64,000 nt of DNA from Massilia sp. UMI-21 (lineage in GTDB: Bacteria; Pseudomonadota; Gammaproteobacteria; Burkholderiales; Burkholderiaceae_D), in NCBI GenBank assembly GCA_015277795.1, contig CP063848.1:1426001-1490000 (forward strand), written 5' to 3'. The notes beneath the pieces are model-generated. The model was given only the letters and a program-made list of their open reading frames with translations, did no database searches and was not told the origin of the DNA. Numbering within the stretch: the stretch's first letter is position 1; the number at the start of each line of letters is the position of its first letter. A program made the position numbers and the translations under genes. Of this stretch, positions 12,107-20,921 are shown piece after piece.

Positions 12107-13342
12107 ATGGATGGATTCGGATATCTTGGACCGTACGCCCTCGAGTGGTTCAACATGCTGGTGCGCTGGCTGCACATCATCACCGGCATCGCCTGGATCG
12201 GCGCGTCCTTCTACTTCGTCTGGCTCGACAACACGATTCGCCCGCCGGCGCCGGGCTCGGCACTGGCGAACAAGGGCGTGGCCGGCGAGCTGTGGGCGGT
12301 GCACGGCGGCGGCTTCTACAACCCGCAGAAATACCTGGTGGCGCCCGCCGAGCTGCCCAAGGAACTTCACTGGTTCAAGTGGGAAGCCTATTCCACCTGG
12401 CTCTCCGGCTTTGCGCTGCTGGTCATCGTCTACTACCTGAATGCGCAGGCGATGATGGTCGACCGCAGCGTGGCGGATTTGAGCAGCTGGCAGGCGGTGG
12501 GCATCGGCCTGGCCAGCCTGGTGGTCGGCTGGATCGTCTACGACCTGCTGTGCCGATCAAGGCTGGGCAGGCACGACCTGGCCTTCGGACTCGTGATCTT
12601 CGGCTTCCTGGTCGCCAGCAGCTATGTGCTCACCCACCTGCTCAGCGGCCGCGCGGCCTACCTGCACGTGGGCGCGATGATCGGCACCATGATGGTGGCG
12701 AACGTGGCGATGCTGATCATTCCGGGCCAGCGCAAGATGGTGAACGCCATGCTGGCGGGACGACAGCCCGACCCCGTCCACGGCATCAAGGCCAAGCAGC
12801 GCAGCGTGCACAACAACTACTTCACCCTGCCGGTGCTGTTCATCATGATCAGCAACCACTATGCGATGACCTATCGCCACGAGCACGCATGGGCGGTGCT
12901 GGGCGTGATCATGGCGGCGGGCGTGTTGATCCGCCATTTCTTCAACCTGCGCCACAAGGGCCGCGTCGAGTGGAAGTATCCGGCGGCCGGCCTGGCACTG
13001 CTCGCGCTGCTGGCCTTCCTCATCGCGCCCGCGGCGCCGGTGCGAACCCAGGCGGCGGCGGGGGGCGATGACGCGGCGCGCTTTGCCCAGGTGCGCACCA
13101 TCATCGACCAGCGCTGCGTGTCCTGCCATGCGCAGCAGCCGACCCAGCCGGGCTTTGCGACGGCGCCGGCCGGCGTCATGCTGCACCAGCCCGAACTGGT
13201 GAGCCAGAATGCGCAGCGCATCTACCAGCAGACCGTGCAGCTCAAGGCCATGCCGCTGGCGAACCTCACCCACATGACCGATGCCGAACGGGCGCAGATC
13301 GGCGCCTGGTTCGAAGCCGGCGCACGAACAGGGCAACAATAA
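12107..13342 (+). CDS. puuD: Membrane-bound urate oxidase (urate hydroxylase) PuuD with cytochrome c domain
   Basis: This 411-residue protein begins MDGFGYLGPYALEWFNMLVRW and has about eight transmembrane segments of the DUF989/urate oxidase N-terminal domain. A C-terminal c-type cytochrome domain follows, with the haem motif CVSCH near residue 345 and a Met ligand candidate in KAMPLANLTHM. PuuD oxidises urate to 5-hydroxyisourate and passes electrons to the respiratory chain rather than to O2. AAGGAAG lies six bases before the ATG at 12107, although the frame is open far upstream. It is divergent from the LysR gene; the product would feed the OHCU decarboxylase fusion. Confidence 0.93.
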   Translation: MDGFGYLGPYALEWFNMLVRWLHIITGIAWIGASFYFVWLDNTIRPPAPGSALANKGVAGELWAVHGGGFYNPQKYLVAPAELPKELHWFKWEAYSTWLSGFALLVIVYYLNAQAMMVDRSVADLSSWQAVGIGLASLVVGWIVYDLLCRSRLGRHDLAFGLVIFGFLVASSYVLTHLLSGRAAYLHVGAMIGTMMVANVAMLIIPGQRKMVNAMLAGRQPDPVHGIKAKQRSVHNNYFTLPVLFIMISNHYAMTYRHEHAWAVLGVIMAAGVLIRHFFNLRHKGRVEWKYPAAGLALLALLAFLIAPAAPVRTQAAAGGDDAARFAQVRTIIDQRCVSCHAQQPTQPGFATAPAGVMLHQPELVSQNAQRIYQQTVQLKAMPLANLTHMTDAERAQIGAWFEAGARTGQQ

Positions 13343-13356
13343 ACCGGACAATCATC

Positions 13357-14595
13357 ATGGACCAAGAAAAACGGCAGCAGCTCCTGGAATGGATCGACGC
13401 GCACTTCGACGAGCAGCTCGCTTTCCTGCAGGGGGTCATCCGCATCCCGACCGACACCCCGCCGGGAAACAATGCACCCCATGCCGAGGCGGTGGCGGAC
13501 ATGCTCGCGCGCTACGGCTGGGACGTCGAGAAGCACGCCGTGCCCGAGCAGGAAGTCCATGACTACGGCATGGAAAGCATCACCAACCTGATCGTGCGCC
13601 GCCCTTACGGACAGGGCGGCCCGACGCTGGCCTTGAATGCCCATGGCGACGTGGTGCCGCCGGGCGAAGGCTGGACCAGGCCGCCCTACGGCGCCGAAAT
13701 CCAAGACGGGGCGATCTACGGCCGCGCCGCGGCGGTGTCGAAGAGCGACTTCGCCACCTATGTGTTCGCGGTGCGCGCGCTGGAAGCGCTGGGCGCGCCG
13801 CTCAAGGGCGCGCTCGAGCTGCACTTCACCTACGACGAGGAGTTCGGCGGCCTGCTCGGCCCGGGCTGGCTGCTGGAGAACAAGCTGACCCGCCCGGACT
13901 ACGTGATCGCGGCCGGCTTCAGCTACAACATCGTCACCGCCCACAACGCCTGCCTGCAGCTGGAGATCACGGTGCACGGCAAGGCCGGCCACGGCGCGAT
14001 GCCGGAAACGGCGGTGGATGCCTTGCAGGCCGCTACCCGCATCCTGAACGCGATCTACGGCCAGTTGCCGGAGCTGAAGAAGATCAAGTCGCAGGTTCCC
14101 GGCATCGATTCGCCCACCATGCTGGTCGGGCGCATCGATGGTGGCACCAACACCAATGTGGTACCGGGCAAGGTCGTCATGAAGATGGACCGGCGCATGA
14201 TTCCGGAAGAAGATCCGGTGGCGGTGGAGGCCCAGGTGCGCGCCCTGATCCAGGAGGCGGTGGCCGGCATGCCGGGCATCCGGCTGGAGATTCGGCGCCT
14301 GCTGCTGTCGCATGCGCTGCGCCCGCTGCCCGGCTCCGAACGGCTGGTGGCGAGCCTGCAGCGCCACGGCCGCGCCATCCTGGGCGAAGAGGTCACGGCC
14401 CAGGGCACCCCGCTGTACGCGGACGCGCGCCTGTACGGCGAGCGCGGCATCCCGGCGGTGCTGTACGGCGCCGGGCCGCGCACGGTACCGGAATCGAACG
14501 CCAAGAAGGCCGACGAGCGCCTGGTGCTGGACGACCTGCGCAAGGCCACCAAGGTGGTGGCGCTGACCCTATTCGACTTCCTCGGCGGAGGCTGA
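13357..14595 (+). CDS. M20-family protein with apparently degraded metal centre
   Basis: This 412-residue protein has M20/DapE/ArgE architecture: a catalytic half with NAHGDVVPPGEGW and TYDEEFGG, and a dimerisation insert around VHGKAGHGAMPE. By eye-alignment to DapE it keeps the first His (His96) and the Glu pair (161-162). It has Val127 where the bridging Asp is expected (GRAAAVSKSD instead of GRGxxDxKG), Gly187 where the third acidic ligand falls (AAGFS instead of GEPT), and Lys383 where the last His falls. It starts 15 bases after puuD and is probably in its operon. The substrate is unknown. It may be a distinct subfamily or a non-catalytic or differently liganded enzyme. Its 3' end overlaps the next, convergent gene by 27 bases. 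Confidence 0.8.
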   Translation: MDQEKRQQLLEWIDAHFDEQLAFLQGVIRIPTDTPPGNNAPHAEAVADMLARYGWDVEKHAVPEQEVHDYGMESITNLIVRRPYGQGGPTLALNAHGDVVPPGEGWTRPPYGAEIQDGAIYGRAAAVSKSDFATYVFAVRALEALGAPLKGALELHFTYDEEFGGLLGPGWLLENKLTRPDYVIAAGFSYNIVTAHNACLQLEITVHGKAGHGAMPETAVDALQAATRILNAIYGQLPELKKIKSQVPGIDSPTMLVGRIDGGTNTNVVPGKVVMKMDRRMIPEEDPVAVEAQVRALIQEAVAGMPGIRLEIRRLLLSHALRPLPGSERLVASLQRHGRAILGEEVTAQGTPLYADARLYGERGIPAVLYGAGPRTVPESNAKKADERLVLDDLRKATKVVALTLFDFLGGG

Positions 14596-16824
14596 GGCCG
14601 AGCGCGGCACGATGGCGAACTGCGGCCCCTGGCCGTAGTCAGGCTTGACGCTGCGCGCCATGAATCGGCGCCAGGCCTTGCGTCCGGGTTCGCCCAGCGC
14701 ATCGGCCGCGTAGGCCAGCGCGGGTTGCATGTTCGAGGGAAAACCCGAGTCGCTGGCGGAGTAGCCGGTCATCTCGCCGGTGCGCAGCTTGAGCGCGGCA
14801 GCCATTTCGGCACTGCCGCAAGCCAGGCTCCTCATCTCCGGCGCCACACTGGCGCGATAGGCCTCGCCGATGCCGGCATAGAAGGGCGCCGTCGCGCTGT
14901 CGCGCACCAGCATGCTGTACATGGCGCCCTGGACCCAGCAGCTGCCGTCGCCGGTCATGCGCAGCACCGAAAACCTCGCCTTCCAGCGCAGCAGTTCCCG
15001 CGCCTTGGCGAAACCCAGTTCGGCCAGGTGGCCGACAGCCGCTGTGAAGAAATCGTCCTGCCAGGGCGCCAGCCCGCGCTTGCCCTCGTAGGCCAGGGCA
15101 TAGCCGTTGACGATGACGCCCAGCGCGTTCGCCGTGGGGTTGCGGGTGTAGGTGGCGTTGTACCAGTCCAGGTTGTCGTCGAGGATCTGGGCGAAGTGGC
15201 GTTTCAGCGGATGCGTGTCGGGCGTCAGGTAGGCGGCCTCGCCGAGCGTGCGCAGGCCCCAGGCCTGGCCGCGCACCTGTTCCGGCTTGAGCAGCCCCTT
15301 GCGGTTCTCGCGGTAGCCCGGATTGGAGGCGAACACGTCGTACATGGCCCAGAACTGCAGCTCTTCCAGGTGATAGTGGTCGCCGGTCAGGAGATAGGGC
15401 AGGTAGGAGAATGCCGGCTGGTGCGAGACGTCGTGCCGGTTCGGCGTCTTGCAGGCGTCCGGCCGTGCGCAGGCCGGAAACAGTTCGCTCTTGCCGGTGG
15501 CCGGGTTGCGGGCGTCGCCGGGGGTGCCGAGGCGCGTCATGTACGGGTAGTCGAGCAGGCTCACGGGCAGCCCGGTGCGGCGGTCGCGGTAGTGCATCGA
15601 CCAGCTGCCCGCCAGGTCGGCCGTCCCGAGGGTGAGTTCGCGCGCGCGCGGGTCCATGCCGAGCAGGTACATGGCCGCCCATCCGGGCAGCAGCCCGATG
15701 TCCGGACGCCCTCCGGTGGTGGGCATCGCCCGCAGTGCCATGCCGGTGCCCATCGGTTCCGTCTTCGGACCGTTCCAGCCGGCGTGCATGCCGGAGAGTC
15801 TGGACCCGTCGACCACGACCGACTGGTCGTAGTTGGGCAGCGCCATCGACGCGATCAGTTGCCGGGTGTCGTGCCGCACATGCAGGGCGGGTGCGCCGCC
15901 CCACCAGAACAGCTTGCGCCAGCGCGCGTGGTGGTAATGAAGCAGTCCCGGCTTGCTGTAGACCGTGTCGTCGCCACGCGTGACCATGACGTCGTAGGTG
16001 AAGTTCCGGGGTGCGGGCTCGAACGCCCAGTTGTTCTCGACGGTGAGATCGATGCGCGCCTTGTCCAGCGCCGGATACCAGCGCAGGGCGAACCTGACGG
16101 CAAGGTGCGGATGGGGCCGGCCGTCGGCATCGAGCAGGGGGCCGGCTACCAGCCATTCGCGCACGATGGGGCCGTCGAGCCAGGGTTGCGGCTGTGCCGT
16201 CTCCAGCAGCGCACGCAGGCTGGCGGAATAGCTGGCGCCGCCCAGTTCGAGCCGTATCCGGGTGTCGTCGGCCTTGCGCAGCAGCGCCGCCAGGCTGCGC
16301 TCCGCGGTGGGGGCGGCGCGGACGGGAGCCGCTGCGCCGCCGGCGAACAGCCCGAGCAGCACCGGCTTGGCCGGTGACAGCTGCGCAAGTGCCAGGGACA
16401 GGACGGCATGCCTGACCGAGCCGTCGGGATGGCGCGCCTTGACGTCGGTCTGCAGGGGCAGCGTGCTGCCATCGGCGAGCCGCGCCCGCAGCTCCTGGCC
16501 GCGCTGCAGGACGCCCACGCCGAACACCTGGCCGAAGGTGACGGGAACGTTTTCCTGTTCCTGCTGGCCGGTGCTGTCGAACGCCAGCGTCGCCAGCGCG
16601 CCGGGAATCCTGTCCTGGCGCGGCTGCGCCGTAACGGCGCCGGCTGGCGGCGGCATGGCCGCCCCGTAGCGGAGCTCGACCACCCGGGCGGCATCGAGTC
16701 CGCCTCCGGCCGGCAGGTCGGCCTTGCCGGATTCCGGCAAGGTCTGGCTGCGCGCAGCAGGCATGGCGGCAAGGACCAGGACGGGGATGGCAAGCAGGGA
16801 GATAAGGAAGCGGAGCTGTCGCAT
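14569..16824 (-). CDS. Large secreted protein of unknown function, possibly carbohydrate-active
   Basis: This 751-residue protein has a clear signal peptide (about residues 1-26, ending AARS-Q). I do not recognise it with certainty. The N-terminal third (PVTFGQVFGVGVLQRG, LPLQTDVKARHPDGSVRHAVL) resembles the RIFT-barrel beta domain of YetA/exo-rhamnogalacturonan lyase-like proteins. The C-terminal half is aromatic-rich and helical, with blocks such as PAFSYLPYLLTGDHYHLEEL and RGQAWGLRTLGEAAYLTPD, as in alpha/alpha-barrel polysaccharide lyases and hydrolases. That points to a periplasmic or outer-surface glycan role, but this is weak inference. The gene stands alone, between the convergent M20 gene and a terminator of the upstream peptidase gene. 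Confidence 0.7.
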   Translation of the reverse strand: MRQLRFLISLLAIPVLVLAAMPAARSQTLPESGKADLPAGGGLDAARVVELRYGAAMPPPAGAVTAQPRQDRIPGALATLAFDSTGQQEQENVPVTFGQVFGVGVLQRGQELRARLADGSTLPLQTDVKARHPDGSVRHAVLSLALAQLSPAKPVLLGLFAGGAAAPVRAAPTAERSLAALLRKADDTRIRLELGGASYSASLRALLETAQPQPWLDGPIVREWLVAGPLLDADGRPHPHLAVRFALRWYPALDKARIDLTVENNWAFEPAPRNFTYDVMVTRGDDTVYSKPGLLHYHHARWRKLFWWGGAPALHVRHDTRQLIASMALPNYDQSVVVDGSRLSGMHAGWNGPKTEPMGTGMALRAMPTTGGRPDIGLLPGWAAMYLLGMDPRARELTLGTADLAGSWSMHYRDRRTGLPVSLLDYPYMTRLGTPGDARNPATGKSELFPACARPDACKTPNRHDVSHQPAFSYLPYLLTGDHYHLEELQFWAMYDVFASNPGYRENRKGLLKPEQVRGQAWGLRTLGEAAYLTPDTHPLKRHFAQILDDNLDWYNATYTRNPTANALGVIVNGYALAYEGKRGLAPWQDDFFTAAVGHLAELGFAKARELLRWKARFSVLRMTGDGSCWVQGAMYSMLVRDSATAPFYAGIGEAYRASVAPEMRSLACGSAEMAAALKLRTGEMTGYSASDSGFPSNMQPALAYAADALGEPGRKAWRRFMARSVKPDYGQGPQFAIVPRSASASAEEVE

Positions 16825-16848
16825 GGGACGAATGGGAAGCCGATAAAG

Positions 16849-16870
16849 AAAGGCGCCCGAAGGCGCCTTT
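16849..16870 (-). terminator. Rho-independent terminator of the S9 peptidase gene
   Basis: AAAGGCGCC and GGCGCCTTT pair perfectly over nine bases around a four-base cGAA-type loop. Read on the - strand the stem ends in TTTCTTT. It lies 13 bases after the S9 peptidase stop and just upstream of the next - strand gene. Confidence 0.8.
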
Positions 16871-16882
16871 CATCTTACCGCG

Positions 16883-19249
16883 TTACGGCTTGAGCGTGCG
16901 CTCGAACAGCTGGTAGATGCGGCGGTACTGGTCGTACCAGGCTTCCGGCTGGACGTAGGCGTGGCGCTCCAGCGGATAGCTGGCCAGTTCCCAGTTGTCC
17001 TTCTTCAGTTCGATCAGGCGCTGGGCCATGCGTACCGAGTCCTGGTAGAACACGTTATCGTCGATCATGCCGTGCGCGATCAGGAGATGGCCCTGCAACT
17101 TGTCGGCGTACTCGATCGGCGACGAGATCTTGTAGGCCTGCGGATCGATGTCCGGCGTATTCAGGATGTTCGCGGTGTAATCGTGGTTGTAGGTCACCCA
17201 GTCGGTCACCGGACGCAGCGCCGCGCCCGACTTGAAGGTGTCGGGTGCGCGCATCAGGGCCATGAAGGTCATGAAGCCGCCGTAGCTGCCGCCGTACACG
17301 CCCACGTTCTTCGCGTCGCCCTGGTGGTTCGCGACCATGTACTCCACGCCGTCGATGTAGTCGTCCAGTTCCGGATGGCCCATCTGGCGGTAGATCGCGG
17401 TGCGCCACTTGCTGCCGTAGCCCTTGGAGGCGCGGTAATCCATGTCGAGGACGATGTAGCCCTTCTGGACCAGCAGGTTGTGGAACATCTGTTCGCGGAA
17501 GTAGTTCGGGTAGCGCTTGCTGACGTTCTGCAGGTAGCCGGCGCCATGCACGAACATCACCACCGGGTATTTCTTGCCCGGTTCGAGCTGCGCCGGGCGG
17601 TACAGCTTGGCCCAGACCGGATCGCCGCCGGCGCTCGACGGCACCGTCACGTATTGCGGCTCGATCCACTGGCGCGCCTTGAACGCGTCGCTGCGGGTGT
17701 CGGTGAGCTTGACGGCCGCGCCGCCGCCTACCGGCACCGTGGCCAGCTGCACCGGCGTGTAGCTGCTCGACCAGTGCACCAGCAGCTTGCGCTCGTCCGG
17801 CGACAGGCGGAAGCGTTCGACGCCGTCCAGCTTGGTCACTTCGCGGATCGCGCCGTTCTTCGCGTCGACCGCGCAGACCTCGTAGTCGCCGGGCGTGGCG
17901 CGGTTGCACATCACGTAGGCGACGCTGCCGTCATGCGACCAGCGCACGTCCGAAGCTTCCCATTTGCCCGAGGTGAGGGCGCGGGCGGCTCCGCCTTCGG
18001 CGGGCCGGGTGTACAGGTGCGAATAGCCGCTTTCCTCGGACAGGTACCACACGCTGCGGTTGTCCGGCAGCCAGCCGAATTCGTTGTTGTCGTAGTTGAC
18101 CCAGGCCCCATCGGTCAGGCGGTGCAGCGGCTTGAGCCTGGCGCCCGCCAGGTCGACCGTGGCGATCCAGCGGTCCTTGTTGTCCACCGAACGCAGCATG
18201 ACGGCGACCTTGGCGCCGTTCGCGCTCCATACGATAGGGTCGGCGCCGTCGCCGATACGCACCGCGCGGTTGCCCTTCAGCGGCTCCTTCTTGGCGGCGG
18301 CGCGCAGTTCGGCCAGCGGGTCGACCGTGATCCCGGGCAGCACGTCGAAGGACAGGTCCTGCACCTTGTTGGTGCGCAGGTCGACCAGCTTCAGTGCATG
18401 CGGCGCCGGCATGTTGCGGCCGACCCGGGTGCGTTGGTCGTCGAATTCTTCGTAGCCCGACTCGGTCACGTAGCGCGGCATCTTGCCGACGCGGCCCTTG
18501 TCACCGTTCTTCGGCGCGGTGACCACGAGCAGCCAGCGGCCGTCGGGCGACAGGGCGCTGCCCTCGATCTCGAGCTTGTCGCCCAGGTAGATCGGGGCAG
18601 GGGGCAGGGTCGGGTCGACGCGGCGCTGCGCGTTCTGGCGCTCGCGCAGTGCGTCGCGCTCGTCCTTCTGGCGCTTGAGGGTGGCGATCAGGCGCAGTTG
18701 CTGCTCGCGCAGCGGATCGGCGTCGTCCAGCGCCGGGTCCTTGGCGGCGCGCGGCAGTGCGATCGGGCCGACCACCCTGGTGGCGCGATCCCAGCTATAC
18801 CAGTCGGTGCCGATGCGGTAGTGGACACTACGCTCGTCGCTTGCATATTGCGGCGCTTCCAGCTTGCTGGCGCCGCGCGTGATCTGGACCAGCGCGCCGG
18901 TCTTCAGGTCGCGCTCGAACAGGTCGCCGTTACGCAGCATCAGGGCACGGGTCTGGCCCGGGTTGTACACCACGGCGGCGGCGTCGATCTTCGCCGCTTC
19001 GGCATCGCTCACCAGCTTCGGCCTGGCGCCCTGTGCGACGACCCAGGTGTCGCGGATCGGCGAGCCGGTGCGCTTCTGCTTGTAGAACACCTGCTTGCCG
19101 TCCCAGCTCCACCAGGCGGTTTCCGCCGGGGTGCCGATCCAGTCGGGATGGGCCATGGCCTGGTCGAGGGTGATGGGCGTGGATGCCGCCGCCGGCAGCG
19201 CGAAGAGTGCCAGGTGCGCTGCGAAGATCGTGAGTGCTGGTAGTCGCAT
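16883..19249 (-). CDS. S9-family prolyl oligopeptidase/dipeptidyl peptidase, secreted
   Basis: This 788-residue protein has a signal peptide (MRLPALTIFAAHLALFALPA, about 22 residues) and an N-terminal beta-propeller (WD/YWTD-like blades, residues about 40-530). A C-terminal alpha/beta-hydrolase follows, with Ser655 in GGSYGGF, an Asp in GMIDDNVFYQDS and His in ERHAYVQPEAWYDQY. This matches bacterial DPP-IV/acylaminoacyl peptidases that cleave peptides after proline or alanine in the periplasm. It appears monocistronic: a good terminator follows and the next upstream gene is a separate small operon. The family call is firm; the cleavage preference is not readable. Confidence 0.9.
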   Translation of the reverse strand: MRLPALTIFAAHLALFALPAAASTPITLDQAMAHPDWIGTPAETAWWSWDGKQVFYKQKRTGSPIRDTWVVAQGARPKLVSDAEAAKIDAAAVVYNPGQTRALMLRNGDLFERDLKTGALVQITRGASKLEAPQYASDERSVHYRIGTDWYSWDRATRVVGPIALPRAAKDPALDDADPLREQQLRLIATLKRQKDERDALRERQNAQRRVDPTLPPAPIYLGDKLEIEGSALSPDGRWLLVVTAPKNGDKGRVGKMPRYVTESGYEEFDDQRTRVGRNMPAPHALKLVDLRTNKVQDLSFDVLPGITVDPLAELRAAAKKEPLKGNRAVRIGDGADPIVWSANGAKVAVMLRSVDNKDRWIATVDLAGARLKPLHRLTDGAWVNYDNNEFGWLPDNRSVWYLSEESGYSHLYTRPAEGGAARALTSGKWEASDVRWSHDGSVAYVMCNRATPGDYEVCAVDAKNGAIREVTKLDGVERFRLSPDERKLLVHWSSSYTPVQLATVPVGGGAAVKLTDTRSDAFKARQWIEPQYVTVPSSAGGDPVWAKLYRPAQLEPGKKYPVVMFVHGAGYLQNVSKRYPNYFREQMFHNLLVQKGYIVLDMDYRASKGYGSKWRTAIYRQMGHPELDDYIDGVEYMVANHQGDAKNVGVYGGSYGGFMTFMALMRAPDTFKSGAALRPVTDWVTYNHDYTANILNTPDIDPQAYKISSPIEYADKLQGHLLIAHGMIDDNVFYQDSVRMAQRLIELKKDNWELASYPLERHAYVQPEAWYDQYRRIYQLFERTLKP

Positions 19250-19429
19250 CGTGTCGTAGGAGCTGAGTGAAAGGGGACTTTCTTGCCAGGAAATGCGATG
19301 TGCATTCTAGCTCAGCATTCCACGCTGCGGGGGATACGGAGAATGGGCCTGCTAAAAAGGTACATACCGGCGCACGTACATACGTGGGCCGGCCCCATAC
19401 CGATCAATACAGCTGTTGCGTTGCAGCGC

Positions 19430-19537
19430 TCAGGCCGGATGGTCCGCGCCTGTCGACGGACGTGGCAGGAACATGGCGATGCGGGCCACGACTGCCACGA
19501 TGGCGAAGACCACGACCAGGGTGTCGACGGTGCTCAT
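19430..19537 (-). CDS. 35-residue single-pass membrane microprotein
   Basis: This short frame encodes MSTVDTLVVVFAIVAVVARI followed by a short polar tail, that is one hydrophobic helix of about 18 residues. Its ATG lies two bases after the stop of an equally small upstream frame that has a strong ribosome-binding site, so it would be translated by coupling. The family is not recognised. Support is the coding-like composition, the clean membrane segment and the tandem arrangement; no homology was tested. Confidence 0.5.
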   Translation of the reverse strand: MSTVDTLVVVFAIVAVVARIAMFLPRPSTGADHPA

Positions 19538-19539
19538 GC

Positions 19540-19647
19540 TCAGCCGCGGACGGTCGGGGCCCAGCCGCCGTGCGCGGCATACAGTTCGATCGAGAAGCTG
19601 CGCACTGCGGCGAGGGCATTGGCGAAGAAGCGGCGGGTGACGGTCAT
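19540..19647 (-). CDS. 35-residue basic microprotein of unknown function
   Basis: This frame encodes MTVTRRFFANALAAVRSFSI and ends in YAAHGGWAPTVRG. AGGAGG lies seven bases before the ATG, one of the best ribosome-binding sites in the window. It is too short for usual gene calling. It appears to form a bicistronic unit with the following 35-residue membrane microprotein. The amphipathic arginine/phenylalanine-rich start could contact membranes or nucleic acid; this is speculation. A TATACT box lies about 45 bases upstream. Confidence 0.55.
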   Translation of the reverse strand: MTVTRRFFANALAAVRSFSIELYAAHGGWAPTVRG

Positions 19648-19690
19648 GATGAAGCCTCCTGAGAAAGTCTTTGTTCCGATGTTGCATTGC

Positions 19691-19696
19691 AGTATA
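19691..19696 (-). promoter_or_regulatory. Candidate -10 box for the microprotein pair
   Basis: TATACT on the - strand lies in an otherwise AT-rich leader. A clear -35 hexamer was not found at 16-18 bases, so this is only a possible promoter. Confidence 0.35.
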
Positions 19697-19886
19697 AGGA
19701 GGATAGCGCCATAAATAAACTTTAGATTGATGATCTCGGCGATCATCATTATGAATAATTGTTGCCCTCTAAATTCTTTCTGATATTTACGCTGTGAATG
19801 TCTCTTTGCCGCCACGTTGAGCACCGCGCCGCCTTGCCGCGCGCCAGGGGCGGCCCGACTGATGCCGGGCACGGGATAGCGAATTT

Positions 19887-19921
19887 CCCTACGCTGGTCG
19901 GCCAGGCCGACCAGCGCAGGG
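19887..19921 (-). repeat. Long GC-rich palindrome downstream of the 320-residue gene
   Basis: CCCTACGCTGGTCGGCC is mirrored by GGCCGACCAGCGCAGGG with one mismatch and a single-base centre. It lies about 36 bases after the stop of the - strand gene ending at 19957. There is no T-run, so it may be an RNA-stabilising or factor-dependent 3' structure, or a protein-binding palindrome. Confidence 0.55.
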
Positions 19922-19956
19922 CTCATGACAAGAATGCTGCTGTCACGACGATGTGC

Positions 19957-20919
19957 TCAGTCAGCCAGGCCCTGGCGCAAAGCCTCGTGACAGGGCTTGC
20001 CCGCCAGCGCGCGCGAACGGGCCGCCACCTGGCTGCTGCCGAACAGCGGCAGCTCCTGGTAGAGGCGTTCGGTGGCCGGCACGGCGAACACGTAGCCCTG
20101 CGTCTCCAGCCGGTGCCGGATCTGTACCTGCGCCACGTACACCGGGGCCAGCACGCGCTGGGCCTTGCGCTTGCCGAGGTCGAGGTAGCCGAAGCGCATC
20201 GTTTCGACGCGCACGGCGTCCGCCGGCAGCCTTTCCTTGGCCTGGCCCAGCACGCTGAGCAGCTTGTGGGCGATCAGCTGCGCGCCGGCTTCCGGCGGCG
20301 TCACGATGGCCTTGTCGAGGGTTTCCTCGATGCCGGGGCGGATACGGACCTGCAGGCCGTGGAGCAGGCCGTCGCCCGCCAGCGTGATGGCGACCGAGGC
20401 GGCGCCCAGCACCGGCACGCCCCCTATCGCATGGCGCCAGGCGCCGGTGGCGCGGAACAGGACCGGCTCGGAGAGGCGCTGGTTCGGGTCCGCACCCTGG
20501 CCCTTGGTGAGCCACAGGCGCTCGAAGGCGAGCGTGCCGCCGTCGCCGGTCCACTCGCTCACCCGCAGGCGTTGCGCAGCTTCGCCCACCAGGCGAGTGA
20601 GCTGCTCGCGTTCCTCGACGTGGGCGAAGGGCGCCTCCAGCGGCCCGATGCCGGCGTTGAACTGCAGCGCGCCGGACGCGTGGTAGACGACTGCATGCGC
20701 GCCGCCGGTCAGCTGCACCACCGTGCGATCGTCGCGCATGCCGAAGCTGGCGTGGTCGCGCGAGCAGGCATCGACCTCGCGCAGCAGCGAAACAAAGCGG
20801 GTGGCGCGCGCCCGTACCTCATCCTCGGTGAACTGGCGCAGTAGCAGCACGTCGGCGCGGCCGGGCAGGTTGCCGGGGCAGGATGCGGCCAGGCTGTCGA
20901 TCAAGGCTTGTTCGTTCAT
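19957..20919 (-). CDS. Unknown 320-residue protein, partner of a caspase-like protein
   Basis: The family is not recognised. The protein has no signal peptide or membrane helix. The N-terminus is helical (LIDSLAASCPGNLPGRADVL), the middle has beta-rich segments (VVQLTGGAHAVVYHASGALQF), and the C-terminal part (LETQGYVFAVPATERLYQEL) looks like a compact alpha/beta region. The open frame runs past the upstream gene's stop, but GGAGGG about six bases before the ATG at 20919 marks the start. The upstream DUF6345 gene stops two bases before this ATG, so the two are coupled and probably act together, for example as effector and substrate or regulator. No function is assigned. Confidence 0.75.
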   Translation of the reverse strand: MNEQALIDSLAASCPGNLPGRADVLLLRQFTEDEVRARATRFVSLLREVDACSRDHASFGMRDDRTVVQLTGGAHAVVYHASGALQFNAGIGPLEAPFAHVEEREQLTRLVGEAAQRLRVSEWTGDGGTLAFERLWLTKGQGADPNQRLSEPVLFRATGAWRHAIGGVPVLGAASVAITLAGDGLLHGLQVRIRPGIEETLDKAIVTPPEAGAQLIAHKLLSVLGQAKERLPADAVRVETMRFGYLDLGKRKAQRVLAPVYVAQVQIRHRLETQGYVFAVPATERLYQELPLFGSSQVAARSRALAGKPCHEALRQGLAD

Positions 20920-20921
20920 GG

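Larger units (their letters stand above)
19648..19956. other. AT-rich intergenic stretch, no gene seen
   Basis: This 309-base spacer contains the microprotein ribosome-binding site, a possible -10 box, an AT-rich run around 19700-19790 and a long palindrome at 19887-19921. No convincing frame was found on either strand. Confidence 0.6.
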
